From contig NZ_SNYO01000004.1 in NCBI RefSeq assembly GCF_004363095.1, forward strand, positions 310,001 to 374,000: DNA of 64,000 bases, read 5' to 3'. The notes beneath the pieces were generated by a model, which saw nothing but the letters and a program-made list of their open reading frames with translations, did not search any database and was not told the DNA's origin. This document shows positions 1-8,084 of the stretch, in pieces (within the stretch, counting starts at the first letter, position 1; every line of letters starts with the position of its first letter). The DNA is from Actinomycetospora succinea (GTDB lineage Bacteria > Actinomycetota > Actinomycetes > Mycobacteriales > Pseudonocardiaceae). The translations under genes were made by a program, and so were the position numbers.

Positions 1-2075
1 TGCTCGAGCAGGTCTCGGTGCGCCCGAACGCCATCGACCGCGAGGCCCAGTCGATCTCCTGGAACATCGCGGCGACGCGCCAGGCCTTCGGTCTCACCGA
101 CGTCGGCGTCATCCCGTACGCCCCGCAGGTCGCGTCCGCCGCGGGGAGCGCCGCGGTGCCGCCGCAGGACGTCGCCAACAGCCAGGCGACGCTCGACAAC
201 ATCCGCATCCAGGACCCGTCGCGGCTCAACCGCACGTTCGCGGTGCAGCAGCAGCTGACGAACTTCTACAGCTTCTCGCCCGACCTCGACATCGACCGCT
301 ACACGGTCAACGGGCAGCGCCAGGACTACGTGCTCGCCGCGCGCGAGATCAACCCGGACGCCCTCATCGGCAACCAGCAGGACTGGATCAACCGCCACCT
401 CGTCTACACCCACGGCCAGGGCCTGGTGTCGGCGCCGGCGGACCGCGTCAACGCCCCGGCGAACGCCGAGGCGAGCCAGGGCGGCCTGCCCCAGTTCGAG
501 GTCAGCGACTCGTCCAACCCCGGGCCGTTCGGCCTGAGCCCCGACGGTGCGCGCATCTACTACGGCGAGTTCCTCGGCGGCACCGACGACTACGCGATCG
601 TCGGCGGCAACCCGGGCTCGGCGCCGCGGGAGTTCGACGGCCCCGGCCGCCCGGCCACCGCGTACACCGGCCCCGGCGGCGTGCCGCTGGGCAACTGGGC
701 GCAGCGCCTGATCTTCGCCGCGGCCTACGGCGAGCGGAACATCCTGTTCAACGGCTCGATCGGGTCGGACTCGCGCATCCTCTACAACCGCACGCCGATC
801 GAGCGGGTCCAGAAGGTCGCGCCGTGGCTGCGCACCGACGTCGACCCGTACCCGGCGGTCGTCGACGGCCGGATGCAGTGGGTCGTCGACGGCTACACGA
901 CGCTGCCGCGCTACCCGTACGCGCAGCAGGTCGGGCTCGCCGACGCCACCGCCGACTCGCTGCGGCCCTCGGGCTCGCCCGGTTCGGTCGGCTACATGCG
1001 CAACTCGGTGAAGGCCACCGTCGACGCCTACAGCGGCCAGGTGAACCTCTACCAGGTCGACGACCAGGACCCCGTGCTGAAGACGTGGATGGGCGCCTTC
1101 CCGGGCGTCGTCAAGCCGTCGTCGGAGGTCCCGGACGCCCTGCGGGCGCACTTCCGGTACCCGGAGGACATCTTCAAGGTCCAGCGCGACCTGCTGACGC
1201 GCTACCACGTCGAGAACCCGCGCGACTTCTTCTCGACGCAGAACTTCTGGACCATCCCCGAGGACCCGACGCGCGAGAGCAACGCGTCGATCCCGCCGTA
1301 CTACCTGCTCGCCGGTGACCCCCGGCCCGGGGCGGCACCGGACACCCAGTTCCAGATGACGAGCACGCTGCTCGCCCTCTCGCGCCCGAACCTCTCGGCG
1401 TACATGTCGGTGAGCTCGGAGCCCGAGAACTACGGACGCATCACCGTGCTCGAGCTCCCGGCGCAGCTCACCGGCGACCAACGCGGTCCGCAGGGTCCGC
1501 AGCAGGTCCAGGCCGAGCTGCTGACCAGCCAGTCGGTCAACGGCGGGCTGTTCACCCTGCGCCAGTCGGGCACGCCCGTGCAGGTGCAGTACGGCAACCT
1601 GCTGACCCTGCCCGTCGCGGGCGGTCTGCTCTACGTCGAGCCGATCTACGTCGAGCGCAACGCGCAGACGTCGTTCCCGCAGCTGTTCGGCGTGATCGCC
1701 CGGTTCAACAACGGCGACATCGGCTACGCGCCGACGCTGCAGGGCGCGCTGCAGGCAGCGTTCCAGGGGGTCCCGCTGCCGCCGGGGCTCAACGTCCCGG
1801 GGCTGGGCACGACCTCGCAGTCGCCGACGCCGGCGCCGGGCGCCAACGTCGGCTCCGGCCCGCTCCCGGCCGGGGCGCCGGGGCAGGCGCTGAGCCCGCA
1901 GCTCACGCAGGCCGTGACGGCGATGAACGACGCCCTCGACCGCCTCTCCCAGGCGCAGGCCGCCCGGGACTTCCGGGGCATCGGGGACGCGGAGGCGGCG
2001 CTCGACGCCGCGATCGCGCAGTTCCGCTCGGCCAGCGGGGCGGCGTCGACGGCGCCCGCGGGCGCCGGGGGCTAG
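1..2075 (+). CDS. UPF0182 family membrane protein, C-terminal part (5' end outside window)
   Basis: The frame is open from the first bases (first complete codon at base 3) to a TAG at 2073-2075, giving 690 residues. The family is usually about 900-1000 residues with roughly seven N-terminal membrane helices; those helices are missing here, so the window begins inside the large extracytoplasmic domain. Recognisable family stretches are REINPDALIGNQQDWINRHL, GFGLSPDGARIYYGE-like sequence and the late LLTLPVAGGLLYVEPIYVE segment. The tail is Pro/Gly-rich and ends in an Ala-rich helix (about residues 640-680). The biochemical function of the family is unknown. It is followed at 70 bp by initiator tRNA genes. 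Confidence 0.9.
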   Translation, partial: LEQVSVRPNAIDREAQSISWNIAATRQAFGLTDVGVIPYAPQVASAAGSAAVPPQDVANSQATLDNIRIQDPSRLNRTFAVQQQLTNFYSFSPDLDIDRYTVNGQRQDYVLAAREINPDALIGNQQDWINRHLVYTHGQGLVSAPADRVNAPANAEASQGGLPQFEVSDSSNPGPFGLSPDGARIYYGEFLGGTDDYAIVGGNPGSAPREFDGPGRPATAYTGPGGVPLGNWAQRLIFAAAYGERNILFNGSIGSDSRILYNRTPIERVQKVAPWLRTDVDPYPAVVDGRMQWVVDGYTTLPRYPYAQQVGLADATADSLRPSGSPGSVGYMRNSVKATVDAYSGQVNLYQVDDQDPVLKTWMGAFPGVVKPSSEVPDALRAHFRYPEDIFKVQRDLLTRYHVENPRDFFSTQNFWTIPEDPTRESNASIPPYYLLAGDPRPGAAPDTQFQMTSTLLALSRPNLSAYMSVSSEPENYGRITVLELPAQLTGDQRGPQGPQQVQAELLTSQSVNGGLFTLRQSGTPVQVQYGNLLTLPVAGGLLYVEPIYVERNAQTSFPQLFGVIARFNNGDIGYAPTLQGALQAAFQGVPLPPGLNVPGLGTTSQSPTPAPGANVGSGPLPAGAPGQALSPQLTQAVTAMNDALDRLSQAQAARDFRGIGDAEAALDAAIAQFRSASGAASTAPAGAGG

Positions 2076-2144
2076 TGGTCCCGGCGCCCACCCCCCTGCG
2101 AGGGACGGGGTGGGCGCCGGTGTACCGTTACGGACACAACGCAG

Positions 2145-2218
2145 CGCGGGGTGGAGCAGCTCGGTAGCTCGCTGGGCTCATAACCCAGAGGTCACAGGTT
2201 CGAATCCTGTCCCCGCTA
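2145..2218 (+). tRNA. Initiator tRNA-fMet (CAT), copy 1
   Basis: 74 nt without an encoded CCA. The acceptor 7-mer CGCGGGG faces CCCCGCT, leaving the C1:U72 mismatch that marks bacterial initiators. The anticodon stem CTGGG/CCCAG contains the three G:C pairs needed for P-site binding, and the loop CTCATAA carries CAT. The T-arm ACAGG-TTCGAAT-CCTGT is intact. A possible -10 (TACCGT) lies at 2123-2128. Confidence 0.96.
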
Positions 2219-2283
2219 CGACACCGGCGTCGGAGTCCTCTCCGGCCGCCGGGATCCCCTGGCCCAGGGCGACGGGCACCCGA

Positions 2284-2357
2284 CGCGGGGTGGAGCAGCT
2301 CGGTAGCTCGCTGGGCTCATAACCCAGAGGTCACAGGTTCGAATCCTGTCCCCGCTA
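2284..2357 (+). tRNA. Initiator tRNA-fMet (CAT), copy 2
   Basis: This is a base-for-base copy of the initiator tRNA 65 bp upstream, with the same C1:U72 mismatch and GGG/CCC anticodon stem. The spacer between the copies is not repeated, so only the mature tRNA sequence is duplicated or kept identical. A terminator hairpin begins 9 bp after the last base, so the two are probably one transcript. Confidence 0.96.
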
Positions 2358-2365
2358 CGCGCGAC

Positions 2366-2396
2366 ACGGCCCCCGACCGCTCCGGTCGGGGGCCGT
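2366..2396 (+). terminator. Terminator of the initiator tRNA pair
   Basis: Perfect 13-bp stem ACGGCCCCCGACC/GGTCGGGGGCCGT with a 5-nt loop (GCTCC), followed by CGTCGTTCGT. It has no long T run, as is common for actinobacterial terminators. Confidence 0.8.
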
Positions 2397-2432
2397 CGTC
2401 GTTCGTGCGGCGGGCGAGGATGGTCGCCCGGA

Positions 2433-2574
2433 TTCTGGCGAGGGGCGCCCCTCGCCGATCTGTTCGAGCGGGGGGACCCCTCGCTCAGAACCGCAGCGGC
2501 GCCGCGCGCGCCGGCCTTCTGGCGAGGGGCGCCCCTCGCCGGTCTATCCGAGCGAAGGTGCCCTTCGCTCAGAA
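2433..2574. repeat. Two 58-bp palindromic repeats (double-hairpin, REP-like)
   Basis: Two units of 58 bp at 2433-2490 and 2517-2574. Each begins TTCT and ends AGAA. Each holds the 20-bp perfect palindrome GGCGAGGGGCGCCCCTCGCC and then a 9-bp hairpin GAGCGAAGG/CCTTCGCTC (GAGCGGGGG/CCCTCGCTC in the first unit, so both arms changed together). The units lie between the tRNA terminator and the stop codon of the minus-strand DUF952 gene. The pairing conserved against sequence change suggests a structured element; it may serve as the terminator for the minus-strand operon. Confidence 0.75.
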
Positions 2575-2576
2575 CC

Positions 2577-2945
2577 TCAGGTCGGGCGAGCGACCGCCGG
2601 CGGCGGGCGGAACGAGCCGTCGGGTTCCGGCACCAGGTCGTGCACCGCCACGACGGCGCCGAGGTCCAGCGGGCCGTAGACGTGCGGGAACCACGGGCCG
2701 CGCGGGTCCTCGTCACCGGCGTGGCCCACGCCCGGCTCCCAGCGCACCGGGGCGTCGAGCAGTGCCGGGTCGACGACCAGCACCACGACGTCCGTCCGGC
2801 CCGCGAAGAGCCGCGAGGCGGGCAGGTGCACCGTGCCGGGGTCGGAGCAGTGCACGAACCCCACGTCGTCGAGCGACGGCGGGCGTCGGGCACCGGAGAC
2901 GCGCGCCTCCTCGAGCTCGTGCCGCGTGCAGACGTGCAGGATCAC
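2577..2945 (-). CDS. DUF952 domain protein
   Basis: 122 residues beginning VILHVCTRHELEEA. It matches the DUF952 family: an early HVC/ITT-type strand, then DDVGFVHCSDPGTVHLPA, VVLVVDPALLDAPVRWE and the terminal HVYGPLDLGAVVAV segment. Members are small cytoplasmic proteins of unknown function, sometimes found fused to or beside acetyltransferases. The GTG start (2943-2945) overlaps the stop codon of the upstream GNAT gene as GTGA, so the two are probably translationally coupled. Confidence 0.85.
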   Translation of the reverse strand: MILHVCTRHELEEARVSGARRPPSLDDVGFVHCSDPGTVHLPASRLFAGRTDVVVLVVDPALLDAPVRWEPGVGHAGDEDPRGPWFPHVYGPLDLGAVVAVHDLVPEPDGSFRPPPAVARPT

Positions 2946-3499
2946 GGACTCGACCCGTTCGCGCGGGTCGGGCGGTGGGCCTCCCAGCGCCACACCTTGA
3001 CCCGTCGCGCCCCGCCCGGCCCCGACTCGTCGCGGCGCCGGGACTGCACCCGCACGAGCCCGTTGGCGGTCAGCACGCTGGCCGCGGGCGCCCGCTCGGG
3101 CAGGGTGTGGGCGACGATCGTCTGGACCGCCGGGTCGGAGAACGCGCGCGCGACCAGGGCCCGTGTCATCGCCGTCGCCCAGCCCCGGCCCTCGAAGGGC
3201 GGGAAGGTCCAGAACGCGATCTCGAGCCGGCCGCCGCGCAGGGGCCCGCTGAAGCCGCAGGTGCCGACGACCTGGTGGTCGCGGGGGTCGACGGCCAGGA
3301 ACGTGCGCGGGTGCATCGTCGCCGGGATGCCGTACGCCGGGGTGTCGCAGGCGGCCGGCGCGCCGAACGAGGCGCCGTCGCCGCTCTCGCTGCGCAGCAC
3401 GGCGTCCACGAGGGGCTCGACGCCGACCGTGCGCAGCTCGGCGAGGCCGGGTGCGCCGGGGCCCGTGAGCCGCTCGTCGACGGGCACCAGGACGACCAC
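2942..3499 (-). CDS. GNAT family N-acetyltransferase
   Basis: 185 residues. The core FLAVDPRDHQVVGTCGFSG (beta-4) is followed by LEIAFWTFPPFEGRGWATAM, a typical GNAT strand plus the Q/RxxGxG/A-type acetyl-CoA loop (here EGRGWA). The substrate cannot be inferred. The start is a GTG at 3497-3499 with GGAGG a few bases upstream. It forms a two-gene unit with the DUF952 gene, which it overlaps by four bases. Confidence 0.87.
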   Translation of the reverse strand: MVVLVPVDERLTGPGAPGLAELRTVGVEPLVDAVLRSESGDGASFGAPAACDTPAYGIPATMHPRTFLAVDPRDHQVVGTCGFSGPLRGGRLEIAFWTFPPFEGRGWATAMTRALVARAFSDPAVQTIVAHTLPERAPAASVLTANGLVRVQSRRRDESGPGGARRVKVWRWEAHRPTRANGSSP

Positions 3500-3649
3500 C
3501 GAACCTCCACCCGTGCACGTGACGACGACCGACAGCGACGCTCGACCGTAGCCAATACGGGTGGTCGCGCGGGAGCGGACCCACGGCTCCGGACGGCCGC
3601 GACCCGACCCGTGACCGGCGACCCGGACGGATCAGGCACTCTGGAGGGC

Positions 3650-3934
3650 ATGGAGCTCGCCCGCATGCTGGTGTACTACGCGCTGTTCGTGCTGTGGCTG
3701 TTCATCGTGGGCCGGCTCGTGGTCGAGATCGTCCGCAGCTTCGCGCGCGACTGGCACCCCGCGGGCGGCACCGCGGCGGGCCTCGAGGTGCTCTTCATGG
3801 TGACCGACCCGCCGGTCAAGCTCCTGCGCCGCCTCATCCCCGCGGTGCGCATCGGCAACATCAGCCTGGACCTGTCGATCATGATCCTGCTGCTGGTGAC
3901 GTTCATCCTCATGCGGGTCGTCGACCCCCGCTGA
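3650..3934 (+). CDS. YggT family small membrane protein
   Basis: 94 residues with two hydrophobic segments (about residues 6-26 and 72-92) and the family pattern FARDWHPAGG...LEVLFMVTDPPVKLLRRLIPAVRIGNISLDLS. YggT proteins are inner-membrane proteins tied to cell division and osmotic tolerance; in many actinobacteria one lies between sepF and the DivIVA gene, but this copy stands alone. The ATG at 3650 follows GGAGGG. Its promoter must lie in the 150-bp gap shared with the divergent GNAT gene. Confidence 0.9.
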   Translation: MELARMLVYYALFVLWLFIVGRLVVEIVRSFARDWHPAGGTAAGLEVLFMVTDPPVKLLRRLIPAVRIGNISLDLSIMILLLVTFILMRVVDPR

Positions 3935-4023
3935 ATACTCGGTGGGGCCCGCTGCACCCCTCGGCGGCCGCCGCCCACCCCCGCACGTCCTCGAGCGGGC
4001 GCCCCACCACCGGAGCTGCCACT

Positions 4024-4629
4024 GTGTCCCCCGTGAGCCCCGTGCGCGACCTCGTCACGTTCATCTCCTCGGCCGTGCGCTCGCCGGCCGTCATCGGCGC
4101 CGTCGCGCCCAGCGGGCGCGCCCTCTCCGACCTGCTCGCCTCGGTGGCGCCGGCCGAGGGCCAGCCGGTCGTCGTCGAGCTCGGCCCCGGCACCGGCGTG
4201 GTCAGCGCCGCCCTGCGCCGGCGCCTCCCCGAGGGCGCGCGCCACATCGCGGTCGAGATCGACCCGGGCATGGTCGAGCACCTGCGGCGCACGCGCCCGT
4301 GGCTCGAGGTCATCCAGGGCGACGCGGCGGACCTGCAGAAGCTGCTGGCCGACACCGGGGTCGACCGCGTCGACGCCGCGGTCAGCGGGCTGCCGTGGAC
4401 GCTGTTCCCGGAGTCGGCGCAGCGGGGGATCATCGAGCAGGTCACGCGGGTGCTCGCGCCGGGCGCGGCGTTCACCACGTTCGCCTACAGCCACGTCACG
4501 CGCTTCCCCACCCAGCGCCGCTTCCGCGGGGTGCTCGAGGAGGCGTTCAGCGAGGTGACCGTCACGCCGACCGTGTGGCGCAACCTGCCGCCGGCGCTGG
4601 CCTACCAGTGCCGCCACCCGCGGGCCTGA
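4024..4629 (+). CDS. Class I SAM-dependent methyltransferase (phospholipid N-methyltransferase-like)
   Basis: 201 residues from GTG 4024 (VSPVSPVRDL). The opening RDLVTFISSAVRSPAVIGAVAPSGR and the SAM motif VVELGPGTGVVSAAL, then VEIDPGMVEHL and the motif-IV region VDAAVSGLPWTLFP, resemble the PmtA/rRNA adenine methylase-like class. PmtA-type enzymes methylate phosphatidylethanolamine, but the short length and absence of specific lipid markers leave the substrate open. It begins 89 bp after yggT, so it may be cotranscribed. Confidence 0.82.
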   Translation: MSPVSPVRDLVTFISSAVRSPAVIGAVAPSGRALSDLLASVAPAEGQPVVVELGPGTGVVSAALRRRLPEGARHIAVEIDPGMVEHLRRTRPWLEVIQGDAADLQKLLADTGVDRVDAAVSGLPWTLFPESAQRGIIEQVTRVLAPGAAFTTFAYSHVTRFPTQRRFRGVLEEAFSEVTVTPTVWRNLPPALAYQCRHPRA

Positions 4630-4632
4630 CGG

Positions 4633-5565
4633 CTACCCCTGGGCCGCCACCCGCGGCCCGATGCCCGCCACCGAGAGGTCGGCGGGCTCCGCAGCGTCGC
4701 AGAACTCGGTGAGCAGCGCCGCGAAGCGGTGAGGCTCGTCGCAGTGCGGGAAGTGCCCGGCGCCCCCGAAGAGCTCGAGGCGGGCGTGGGGGACGAGCGT
4801 CGCCGCCCGGCGCGCGTGCCCGACGGGGATCACGGGGTCGCGGTCACCCCAGACGATCATGGTCGGCAGCCCCTCGGTGAGGTAGAGCCGCTCGGTGCTG
4901 CTGACCCGCTGCCCGCCGGGCCCGATCACCGCGCGGACGGTGTCGACGAACGCGTCGAGGTGGGCCCGCTCGGTGAGCGACGCGGCGTGGCGGGCGGTCT
5001 CGCGCAGCGACACGGCCTCGGCGCCGAACGAGGGCAGCGCGGCGGCGAGCCGCAGGCCGCGCACACCGAGGTCGAGCACCCCCGTCGAGGCGAGCACGGG
5101 CAGCACGTACTCCGCGCCGGGCAGCGCGGCGAGGCGCAGCAGCGGGCTGACCCCGCGCCCGAGGCCGCCGGAGGAGACGAGCACGAGCCGCGAGCACATC
5201 TCCGGGAACTGGTAGGCGAACTGCATCGCCACCCCGCCGCCCAGGGAGTGCCCGACGACGGTGACGCGCCGGTGCCCGAGCACCGCGAGCAGGTCGCGCA
5301 GCCCGTTGGCGTAGGCGCCCATCGAGAAGTCGCCGCCCACCCCCGCGGACTCGCCGTGGCCCAGCAGTTCGGGGGCGAGCAGCAGCCGGTCGCAGCCCGT
5401 GCGCTCGAAGGCCTCGAGCACCGGCGTCCACGTCTCGGCGCTGCCGGCGATGCCGTGCACCAGCACGACGACCTCCGGATCGTCGTCACCGACGACCTCC
5501 GGGCAGGCCTCGACGTACGACATCTGCTGGCCGTGCAGCGTGCGGGTCCGGCGCGTGGCGGTCAT
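4633..5565 (-). CDS. Alpha/beta hydrolase
   Basis: 310 residues. The fold is shown by VVVLVHGIAGSAETW (oxyanion loop), nucleophile elbow VVGHSLGGG (Ser near residue 105), acid in VWGDRDPVIP and catalytic His in GAGHFPHCDEP near the C terminus. It is a serine hydrolase of unknown substrate; the lid region (about 140-225) gives no family-specific signal. Its stop codon lies 4 bp from the stop of the convergent methyltransferase gene. Confidence 0.87.
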   Translation of the reverse strand: MTATRRTRTLHGQQMSYVEACPEVVGDDDPEVVVLVHGIAGSAETWTPVLEAFERTGCDRLLLAPELLGHGESAGVGGDFSMGAYANGLRDLLAVLGHRRVTVVGHSLGGGVAMQFAYQFPEMCSRLVLVSSGGLGRGVSPLLRLAALPGAEYVLPVLASTGVLDLGVRGLRLAAALPSFGAEAVSLRETARHAASLTERAHLDAFVDTVRAVIGPGGQRVSSTERLYLTEGLPTMIVWGDRDPVIPVGHARRAATLVPHARLELFGGAGHFPHCDEPHRFAALLTEFCDAAEPADLSVAGIGPRVAAQG

Positions 5566-5640
5566 CGGTGATCATCCTGTCCTGCTCGGGCCCGACGGGC
5601 AGCAAGGTGCCCGATGGCGTTCCGGCACAATCCCGGCACG

Positions 5641-6846
5641 ATGTCCGGAGCCCGCCCCGTCCTCACCGCCGTCCTCGCGGCGCTCGCGCTGGCGATCACC
5701 GCGTGCGGTGGGCAGCCCGCCGCCCCGCCGGCGCCCGCCCCCGCGGACACCCCGAGCGCCCGGTCCGCCGCCCCCGCGCCGACCCCCGTCGACCCGGCCG
5801 CCACCTGCGTCCAGCAGACCCTCGACGGCCTCGACACCCGCGGGCGCGCCGCGCAGCTGATCATGGCCGGTGTCCCCGCCGACGGGCTGACCGGCGCCGG
5901 ACGCGCCGCGCTGGCCGAGGGCGCGGGCGGGGTGATCCTCACCGACGCCGCGGGCGGCGAGGCCTCGGCGGCCCAGGTCGCGGCCACGACGCGCGCGGTG
6001 CAGCAGGCGGCCCGCCTCCCCGTGACGATTGCGACCGACCAGGAGGGCGGGAAGGTCCAGGACCTCAAGGGCGCCGGGTTCACGCGCATCCCGTCGGCGA
6101 CGGCGCAGGGCCGCGACGTCGCCGGGCTGCGCGGCGACGCGGAGGGCTGGGGCCGCGAGATGTCCGAGGCCGGGGTGACGCTCGACCTCGCGCCCGTCGC
6201 CGACGTCGTCGACCCCGCCCTCGGCGAGGCGAACGAACCGGTGGGCGCCCTCGACCGCGGCTTCGGCACCGATCCGCGCCGGGTCGGTCAGGCGGTCACG
6301 GCGTTCGTCCAGGGCCTGGACGCGGGTGGCGTCGACGCCACCCTCAAGCACTTCCCGGGCCTGGGCCGGGTGCGCGAGAACACCGACTTCGCGGGCGCCG
6401 CCGACAGCCGCACGAGCGTCGACGACCCGGGTCTCGCGTCGTTCCGCGCCGGCATCGCCGCGGGCGCGCCGGTCGTGATGATGTCCTCGGCGGTCTACGA
6501 GCGCATCGACCCGGACAACCGCGCGCTGTTCTCCCGCGAGGTCGTCACCGACCTGCTGCGCGAGCGGCTCGGGTTCACCGGCGTCGTCACCACCGACGAC
6601 GTGGGCGCCGCGCGGGCGGTCGCCGACGTGCCGGTCGGGCAGCGGGCCGTGAAGTTCGTCGAGGCCGGCGGGGACCAGGTGCTGACGATCGAGCCGGGCG
6701 ACGTCGAGCCGATGGTGGACGCGCTGGTCGCGGCGGCCGACGACCGGGCGTTCGCCGACCGCGTCACCGAGAGCGCGCGCCGGATCCTGGCGCTCAAGGC
6801 CGATCGCGGGGTCCTGCGCTGCGGTGGAGCGCCTACCGGCGGGTAG
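5641..6846 (+). CDS. Glycoside hydrolase family 3 lipoprotein (NagZ-like beta-N-acetylhexosaminidase)
   Basis: 401 residues from ATG 5641, chosen because it places a normal lipoprotein signal first: a hydrophobic stretch ending in the lipobox LAITAC. A Pro/Ala-rich linker leads to the GH3 N-terminal barrel, with ATDQEGGKVQDLKG, LDLAPVADVVD, the substrate loop LKHFPGLGRVREN and the nucleophile region VVTTDDVGAARAV. NagZ enzymes remove N-acetylglucosamine from peptidoglycan fragments during recycling; secreted lipoprotein forms are normal in actinobacteria. An upstream in-frame ATG at 5614 would bury the signal peptide and is less likely. Confidence 0.88.
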   Translation: MSGARPVLTAVLAALALAITACGGQPAAPPAPAPADTPSARSAAPAPTPVDPAATCVQQTLDGLDTRGRAAQLIMAGVPADGLTGAGRAALAEGAGGVILTDAAGGEASAAQVAATTRAVQQAARLPVTIATDQEGGKVQDLKGAGFTRIPSATAQGRDVAGLRGDAEGWGREMSEAGVTLDLAPVADVVDPALGEANEPVGALDRGFGTDPRRVGQAVTAFVQGLDAGGVDATLKHFPGLGRVRENTDFAGAADSRTSVDDPGLASFRAGIAAGAPVVMMSSAVYERIDPDNRALFSREVVTDLLRERLGFTGVVTTDDVGAARAVADVPVGQRAVKFVEAGGDQVLTIEPGDVEPMVDALVAAADDRAFADRVTESARRILALKADRGVLRCGGAPTGG

Positions 6847-6888
6847 CCGGACCTGCGGCGGTCGGGGCCCCGTGCCAGAGTGGCGCCC

Positions 6889-8061
6889 GTGGACCTGAGC
6901 TACACCGCGGACGAGGAGCAGTTCCGCACCGAGCTGCGCGACTGGCTCGCGGCGAACATCCCGGTCGAGTGGGCCGAGGCCGGCTTCTGGCGCTCGCTGG
7001 ACGACGCCGAGTCGTTCCGCCTGCGCCGGGAGTGGGAGGCGTCGAAGACCGCCGCCGGCTTCTCCGGCATCCAGTGGCCGACCGAGTACGGCGGCCGCGG
7101 CGGGACGCCCGGCATGAAGGCCATCTACGACGAGGAGATGGTCCGCGCCCACGCGCCGCAAACCGTCAACACCCTCGGGCTGACCTTCCTCGCGCCGACC
7201 GTGATGGCCATCGGCACCCCGGAGCAGAAGGCCGAGATCATCGGGCCGATGCTGCGCAACGAGGTGATCTGGTGCCAGGGCTTCTCCGAGCCCGGCGCCG
7301 GCTCCGACCTCGCCGCGGTGGCGACCCGCGGGGTCCGCGACGGCGACGACTACGTCGTCAACGGCCAGAAGATCTGGACCACCAACGCCATGCACGGCGA
7401 CAAGATCTTCACGATCGTGCGGACCGAGCAGGGCTCCGAGCGGCACAAGGGCCTGTCGATGATGCTCATCGACATGAACCAGCCGGGCGTCGAGGCCCGC
7501 CCGCTCAAGCAGATGAGCGGGGCCAGCGAGTTCGGCGAGGTGTTCTTCACCGACGCCCGCGTCCCGGTCAAGGACTGTCTCGGCGAGATCGGCCAGGGCT
7601 GGCGCACCGCGATGCTGCTGCTCTCCTTCGAGCGCGGCGCGTCGGGCGTGGGCCAGTACACCGAGTTCCGCCGCCAGTACGACGAGATCGTCGAGCAGAT
7701 GCGGCGCTTCGGGCGCTCCGACGACCCGGTGGCCCGCCAGAAGCTCGCGCACTGCCTCGTCGAGCTCGAGTGCCTGCGCTACCACGCGATGCACATCCTC
7801 ACCCAGGTCGAGCAGGGCCGTGACCTGGGCTCGGAGTCGTCGATGACCAAGCTGCAGTGGTCGGAGACCTTCCAGGACCTCTGGGAGGCCTTCGACGACG
7901 TCCTCGGCCCCGAGGCCTCCCTGGAGCGCCCGCGTCCCGACGTCGACCTCGCGCCGTTCCAGGCGCAGGCCATGTGGTCGCGGTCGGTCACCATCTGGGG
8001 CGGCTCGTCCCAGGTCCAGCGCAACATCGTCGCCGAGCGCGTGCTCGGCCTGCCACGGTAG
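6889..8061 (+). CDS. Acyl-CoA dehydrogenase (first of a pair)
   Basis: 390 residues from GTG 6889 (VDLSYTADEEQFRTELRDWL); a GTG nine bases upstream is also possible. FAD-dependent acyl-CoA dehydrogenase family: WCQGFSEPGAGSDLAAVATR (FAD/substrate loop), VNGQKIWTTNAM, and the C-terminal GGSSQVQRNIVAERVLGLPR. It probably oxidises an acyl-CoA to the enoyl-CoA in lipid or sterol catabolism. The second dehydrogenase starts 24 bp downstream; adjacent unequal ACAD genes often form heteromeric enzymes (the FadE-type alpha2beta2 enzymes of mycobacterial sterol degradation), which is a reasonable inference here. Confidence 0.9.
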   Translation: MDLSYTADEEQFRTELRDWLAANIPVEWAEAGFWRSLDDAESFRLRREWEASKTAAGFSGIQWPTEYGGRGGTPGMKAIYDEEMVRAHAPQTVNTLGLTFLAPTVMAIGTPEQKAEIIGPMLRNEVIWCQGFSEPGAGSDLAAVATRGVRDGDDYVVNGQKIWTTNAMHGDKIFTIVRTEQGSERHKGLSMMLIDMNQPGVEARPLKQMSGASEFGEVFFTDARVPVKDCLGEIGQGWRTAMLLLSFERGASGVGQYTEFRRQYDEIVEQMRRFGRSDDPVARQKLAHCLVELECLRYHAMHILTQVEQGRDLGSESSMTKLQWSETFQDLWEAFDDVLGPEASLERPRPDVDLAPFQAQAMWSRSVTIWGGSSQVQRNIVAERVLGLPR

Positions 8062-8084
8062 AGACGGTAGAGGAGCCCCAGCCC

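Noticed and set aside
824..1318. Secondary frame inside the UPF0182 gene.
   Set aside because: It is an out-of-frame reading rich in Arg, Ala and Pro, with no domain, within a well conserved gene.
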